DNA from: Methanosarcina sp. | GTDB taxonomy: Archaea; Halobacteriota; Methanosarcinia; Methanosarcinales; Methanosarcinaceae | Assembly: GCA_024280975.1 (NCBI GenBank) | Contig: JAMXLQ010000117.1 | Span: forward strand, 1-7,574 | Reading direction: 5' to 3' | DNA length: 7,574 bases | Shown here: positions 5,388 to 7,574 of the stretch, piece by piece | Layout: the number at the start of each line of letters is the position of its first letter | Numbering within the stretch: the first letter of the stretch is position 1 | Made by a program: the position numbers and the translations under genes | The notes under the pieces: generated by a model | Seen by the model: only the letters and a program-made list of their open reading frames with translations | Database searches by the model: none | What the model was told of the DNA's origin: nothing

Positions 5388-6527
5388 ATGGACGTGCATT
5401 TTCGTTACAGCAAGAAAAACTCTTATAGTTTTGCAGTTCTTTCCCCTTTACTACCGGAAGCCGGGTTTGCAGATAAACCTGTAAACGGGATCATGATCTA
5501 CAGTTTTACAACGCGCCAGGCAGCAAAGGTTTTTATGGAAGTGAGGAATGCAGGCACAGACTCGATTTTTATTGCTGGAGGACCTCACCCTTCCGGGGAT
5601 CCAGAAGAGACACTTGAATACTTTGACTATGTCGTGATTGGAGAAGGAGAGGAGACCCTTCCGGAACTTGTAAAAGCGATTCAGGAAAGGGGAGCCTCGG
5701 AAAAAGTACCTGGAATTGCATACAGAGATGCAGAAACGGGTAAAGTAATAATAACTCCGAAAAGGCCCTATGCAGACCTTGATTCTTATCCCTGCTTTAA
5801 CCCTGAAAAACTCCGGGCTCCTATTGAGATTAGCAGAGGATGCCCGTGGGGCTGCAAGTACTGCCAGACTCCTAGACTTTTTGGAAGAGAAGTCAGGCAT
5901 AGAAGCATAGATTCAATTGTAAAAAATGCAAGGTACTATAATGATCTTCGCTTTATAGCCTCAAACGCCTTTGGTTACGGAAGTAACGGGATTCATCCCA
6001 GGTTTGATAAAGTAGAGAAACTGCTTTCTGCACTTTACAAACTGCCGGATAAGAATATTTTTTTCGGGACATTTCCTTCGGAAGTGCGCCCCGAATTCGT
6101 AACCGACGAGTCGGCTGAACTTGTGAGAAAATACTGTGCAAACGATAGCCTTAGCCTTGGAGCTCAGTCCGGTAGTGATCGAATTTTAAAGGAAATCCGA
6201 AGAGGGCATACTGTTGGAGACAGTACTTCAGCAGTTGAGTGCTGCCTGGAGCATGAGATTGTTCCTGCGGTCGATTTCATCTTCGGGCTTCCCACCGAAA
6301 CCGAAGAAGACCAAGAAAAAAGCCTTGACCTTGTTCGCTGGATCTGCAAAAAAGGAGGTACTGTAAGGGCCCATTACCTCACTCCCCTGCCAGGAACTCC
6401 ATATGCGTCGGTTGTCCCAACAGAAGTAAGTGACCGAGTAAGGCGAGAGCTTGGAAAGCTTGCCCTTGGAGGCAAACTCACAGGATACTGGGAAAAACAC
6501 CGAAAGTCTGAAAAAAAGTCAAATTAA
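5388..6527 (+). CDS. B12-binding/radical SAM protein, MJ_1487 type, function unknown
   Basis: A 379-residue protein with an N-terminal cobalamin-binding-like domain (about 1-125) and a radical SAM domain (about 145-340). The radical SAM CxxxCxxC motif is C152/C156/C159 in SRGCPWGCKYCQ, which ligates a [4Fe-4S] cluster used to cleave S-adenosylmethionine. The N-terminal part has the fold signature IAGGPHPSGDPEE (62-74) and VVIGEGEETLPELV (82-95) common to this superfamily, but I see no DxHxxG cobalamin-ligand motif, so B12, if bound, would be base-off without a His ligand, or not bound. SLGAQSGSDRIL (256-267) and FIFGLPTETEEDQE (297-310) are typical of the SAM-binding barrel. Architecture and N terminus match the MJ_1487-like family (TIGR04013) of methanogens and some other archaea, whose reaction is not known to me. 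It follows the M50 gene by 35 bp in the same direction. Methylthiotransferase or lipid-modifying roles are possible but unsupported. Confidence 0.87.
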   Translation: MDVHFRYSKKNSYSFAVLSPLLPEAGFADKPVNGIMIYSFTTRQAAKVFMEVRNAGTDSIFIAGGPHPSGDPEETLEYFDYVVIGEGEETLPELVKAIQERGASEKVPGIAYRDAETGKVIITPKRPYADLDSYPCFNPEKLRAPIEISRGCPWGCKYCQTPRLFGREVRHRSIDSIVKNARYYNDLRFIASNAFGYGSNGIHPRFDKVEKLLSALYKLPDKNIFFGTFPSEVRPEFVTDESAELVRKYCANDSLSLGAQSGSDRILKEIRRGHTVGDSTSAVECCLEHEIVPAVDFIFGLPTETEEDQEKSLDLVRWICKKGGTVRAHYLTPLPGTPYASVVPTEVSDRVRRELGKLALGGKLTGYWEKHRKSEKKSN

Positions 6528-6540
6528 GGAGATCAGGTTG

Positions 6541-6571
6541 AAAGTCGATCTGGAATTTCAGTATCGACTTT
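6541..6571 (+). terminator. Hairpin after the radical SAM gene, probable terminator
   Basis: Perfect 9-bp arms AAAGTCGAT (6541-6549) and ATCGACTTT (6563-6571) enclose 13 bases that can pair further (CTG 6550-6552 with CAG 6559-6561). It starts 13 bases after the stop codon of the radical SAM gene, and a T5 run follows at 6587-6591. It lies between convergent genes, as expected of a terminator or mRNA 3'-end stabiliser. Confidence 0.55.
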
Positions 6572-6609
6572 GAAAACCAAACCTCATTTTTCTGGATTCA
6601 ATAAATTTC

Positions 6610-6623
6610 CTGAGACATCTCAG
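6610..6623 (-). terminator. Small palindrome downstream of the mutase gene
   Basis: CTGAGA (6610-6615) and TCTCAG (6618-6623) form a perfect 6-bp stem about 37 bases past the stop of the minus-strand mutase gene. On that strand the palindrome is followed by an AT-rich stretch but no strong T-run, so a terminator role is only plausible. Confidence 0.3.
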
Positions 6624-6660
6624 CATAAGTTATTTAATTTCGCGATAAGGAGATATTCGT

Positions 6661-7574
6661 TTATTTATTGGGAACTGAAGCTTTTTCTGCTCTTATGACC
6701 ATTTGCAGGCCTTCCTGCATGAGTTCTTCAGCTCTTTCCTGCTTTTTTGCTTCGGCAAAGATTCGGAAAATAGGCTCTGTGCCTGAGGGGCGAATTAGAA
6801 CCCATCCGTCTTCGTACCAGATTTTGACTCCGTCGATTGTATCCATTTTAAGCCCAAGGCCTGAGGCTTCGTATTTTACTCTTTCCATTGTGGCCTGCGT
6901 ATTTACAGAAGGAATCTTGGTTTTTGCGTTGAAGTATTGAGGTACACTCTTAGCAAGCTCGGAAAGCTTTTTCCCGCCAGCTAGAATCTCAAGGATTTTG
7001 GCACAGGCCATTGCTCCATCCCTGCAATACTGGTGTTTGGGGAAAATAAGACCTCCATTACCCTCGCCTCCGAAGACTGCGTTTACTTCCATCATCTTTC
7101 GGGCAACATTTATGGAGCCGACAGCAGTCCAGTAAAGTTCAACGCCTGCGTCTTTTGCCACGTCGGCCATACGCTGTGAAGAGCTAACAGGAGTTACTAT
7201 AGGCCCTTTTTCGCGCTCAAGCATATATTTTGCCATCATGGCAAGCAGAACTTCTTCATTTAAGAATTCGCCATTTTCATCCATAAAGACTACTCTATCC
7301 GCATCCCCATCGTGAGCTGCTCCGAGATCAGCCCCGGTCATTTTCACAAGTTTGGAAAGCTCGGTTAAAGCATCGGGTGTAGGTTCGGGATTTCGCCAGG
7401 GAAAAGTCCCGTCGGGTTGAGCCCCAAGAGTAAGCACATTGCAGCCCAGTTCCCTTAGCAGGAAGGGAAGAGTGAGAGAACCTGCTCCGCAACCTGTATC
7501 AACGACTACCTTAAGTTTGCGGCTGCGAATCTTTTCGGCATCTACCGAGTTGATAACATTTCTTATATAGTAAT
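6661..7574 (-). CDS. glmM: Phosphoglucosamine mutase, archaeal type, N terminus beyond the window edge
   Basis: C-terminal 303 or so residues of an alpha-D-phosphohexomutase; the family usually has about 430-450, so roughly 130-150 N-terminal residues, including the catalytic phosphoserine loop, lie off the right edge. The frame is open to the edge; the GTG at 7437 is internal, since VVVDTGCGAGSLTLPFLLRELGC upstream of it is family sequence in shortened form of the second-domain start. The Mg-binding loop DGDADR is at 7294-7311, the sugar-specificity loop GGEGNGG at 7051-7071 and the phosphate-binding RPSGTEP at 6772-6792. The enzyme interconverts glucosamine 6-phosphate and glucosamine 1-phosphate for UDP-GlcNAc. 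The GEGNGG loop fits the archaeal GlmM group rather than phosphomannomutase, though dual activity is known in archaeal members. It is convergent with the radical SAM gene and functionally separate. Confidence 0.9.
   Translation of the reverse strand, partial: YYIRNVINSVDAEKIRSRKLKVVVDTGCGAGSLTLPFLLRELGCNVLTLGAQPDGTFPWRNPEPTPDALTELSKLVKMTGADLGAAHDGDADRVVFMDENGEFLNEEVLLAMMAKYMLEREKGPIVTPVSSSQRMADVAKDAGVELYWTAVGSINVARKMMEVNAVFGGEGNGGLIFPKHQYCRDGAMACAKILEILAGGKKLSELAKSVPQYFNAKTKIPSVNTQATMERVKYEASGLGLKMDTIDGVKIWYEDGWVLIRPSGTEPIFRIFAEAKKQERAEELMQEGLQMVIRAEKASVPNK

Noticed and set aside
5451..5900. A 149-codon open frame on the minus strand inside the radical SAM gene
   Set aside because: Antisense to conserved radical SAM coding sequence, no recognisable domain, no convincing ribosome site.
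6538..6573. Tiny frame of 11 codons starting at TTG after GGAGA, downstream of the radical SAM stop
   Set aside because: The sequence is explained by the hairpin at 6541-6571, and the frame is too short to support as a gene.
6647..6940. AAGGAGAT followed by a plus-strand open frame from TTG at 6668
   Set aside because: The frame is antisense to the mutase C terminus and its translation has no family features; the ribosome-like motif is 13 bases away from a weak start codon.

Overview
The window looks like chromosomal DNA of a methanogenic archaeon, most likely Methanosarcina or a close relative. The reasons are a complete archaeal-type mevalonate module (UbiD-like decarboxylase plus both aconitase-X subunits), a B12-binding/radical SAM protein of the MJ_1487 type, an archaeal-type phosphoglucosamine mutase, AT-rich spacers with T-runs, and palindromic intergenic repeats that I recall as typical of Methanosarcina. 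The genus is inferred from protein flavour; no database search was run.

Layout. (1) 2-928, +: C-terminal four fifths of a citrate synthase, followed at once by a short hairpin and T7 tract. (2) 929-1161: a 233-bp spacer packed with palindromic and direct repeats, ending in a candidate TATA element. (3) 1162-4104, +: three tightly linked genes: the UbiD-family anhydromevalonate phosphate decarboxylase, the large subunit of phosphomevalonate dehydratase (aconitase X), and its small swivel subunit, which overlaps the large-subunit gene. (4) 4105-4239: an A-rich spacer with a degenerate direct repeat. (5) 4240-6527, +: a polytopic site-2 (M50) protease resembling the EGY group, then a B12-binding/radical SAM protein with a strong Shine-Dalgarno site. 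(6) 6528-6660: a convergent junction with two hairpins. (7) 6661-7574, -: C-terminal part of a phosphohexomutase of the archaeal GlmM type, running off the right edge.

How the genes work together. The central trio catalyses two consecutive steps: 5-phosphomevalonate is dehydrated to trans-anhydromevalonate 5-phosphate, which is decarboxylated to isopentenyl phosphate, the precursor of archaeal ether lipids. This is the recently described archaeal mevalonate route. Citrate synthase next door draws on the same acetyl-CoA pool, but the terminator-like signal and repeat spacer suggest separate transcription. The M50 protease and radical SAM protein probably form a second transcription unit of unknown role. 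The mutase belongs to UDP-GlcNAc synthesis and looks unrelated.

I see no tRNA, rRNA, CRISPR array, insertion sequence or prophage gene. The least explained parts are the radical SAM protein, the M50 protease, the repeat spacer at 929-1161, and the start of the small dehydratase subunit.
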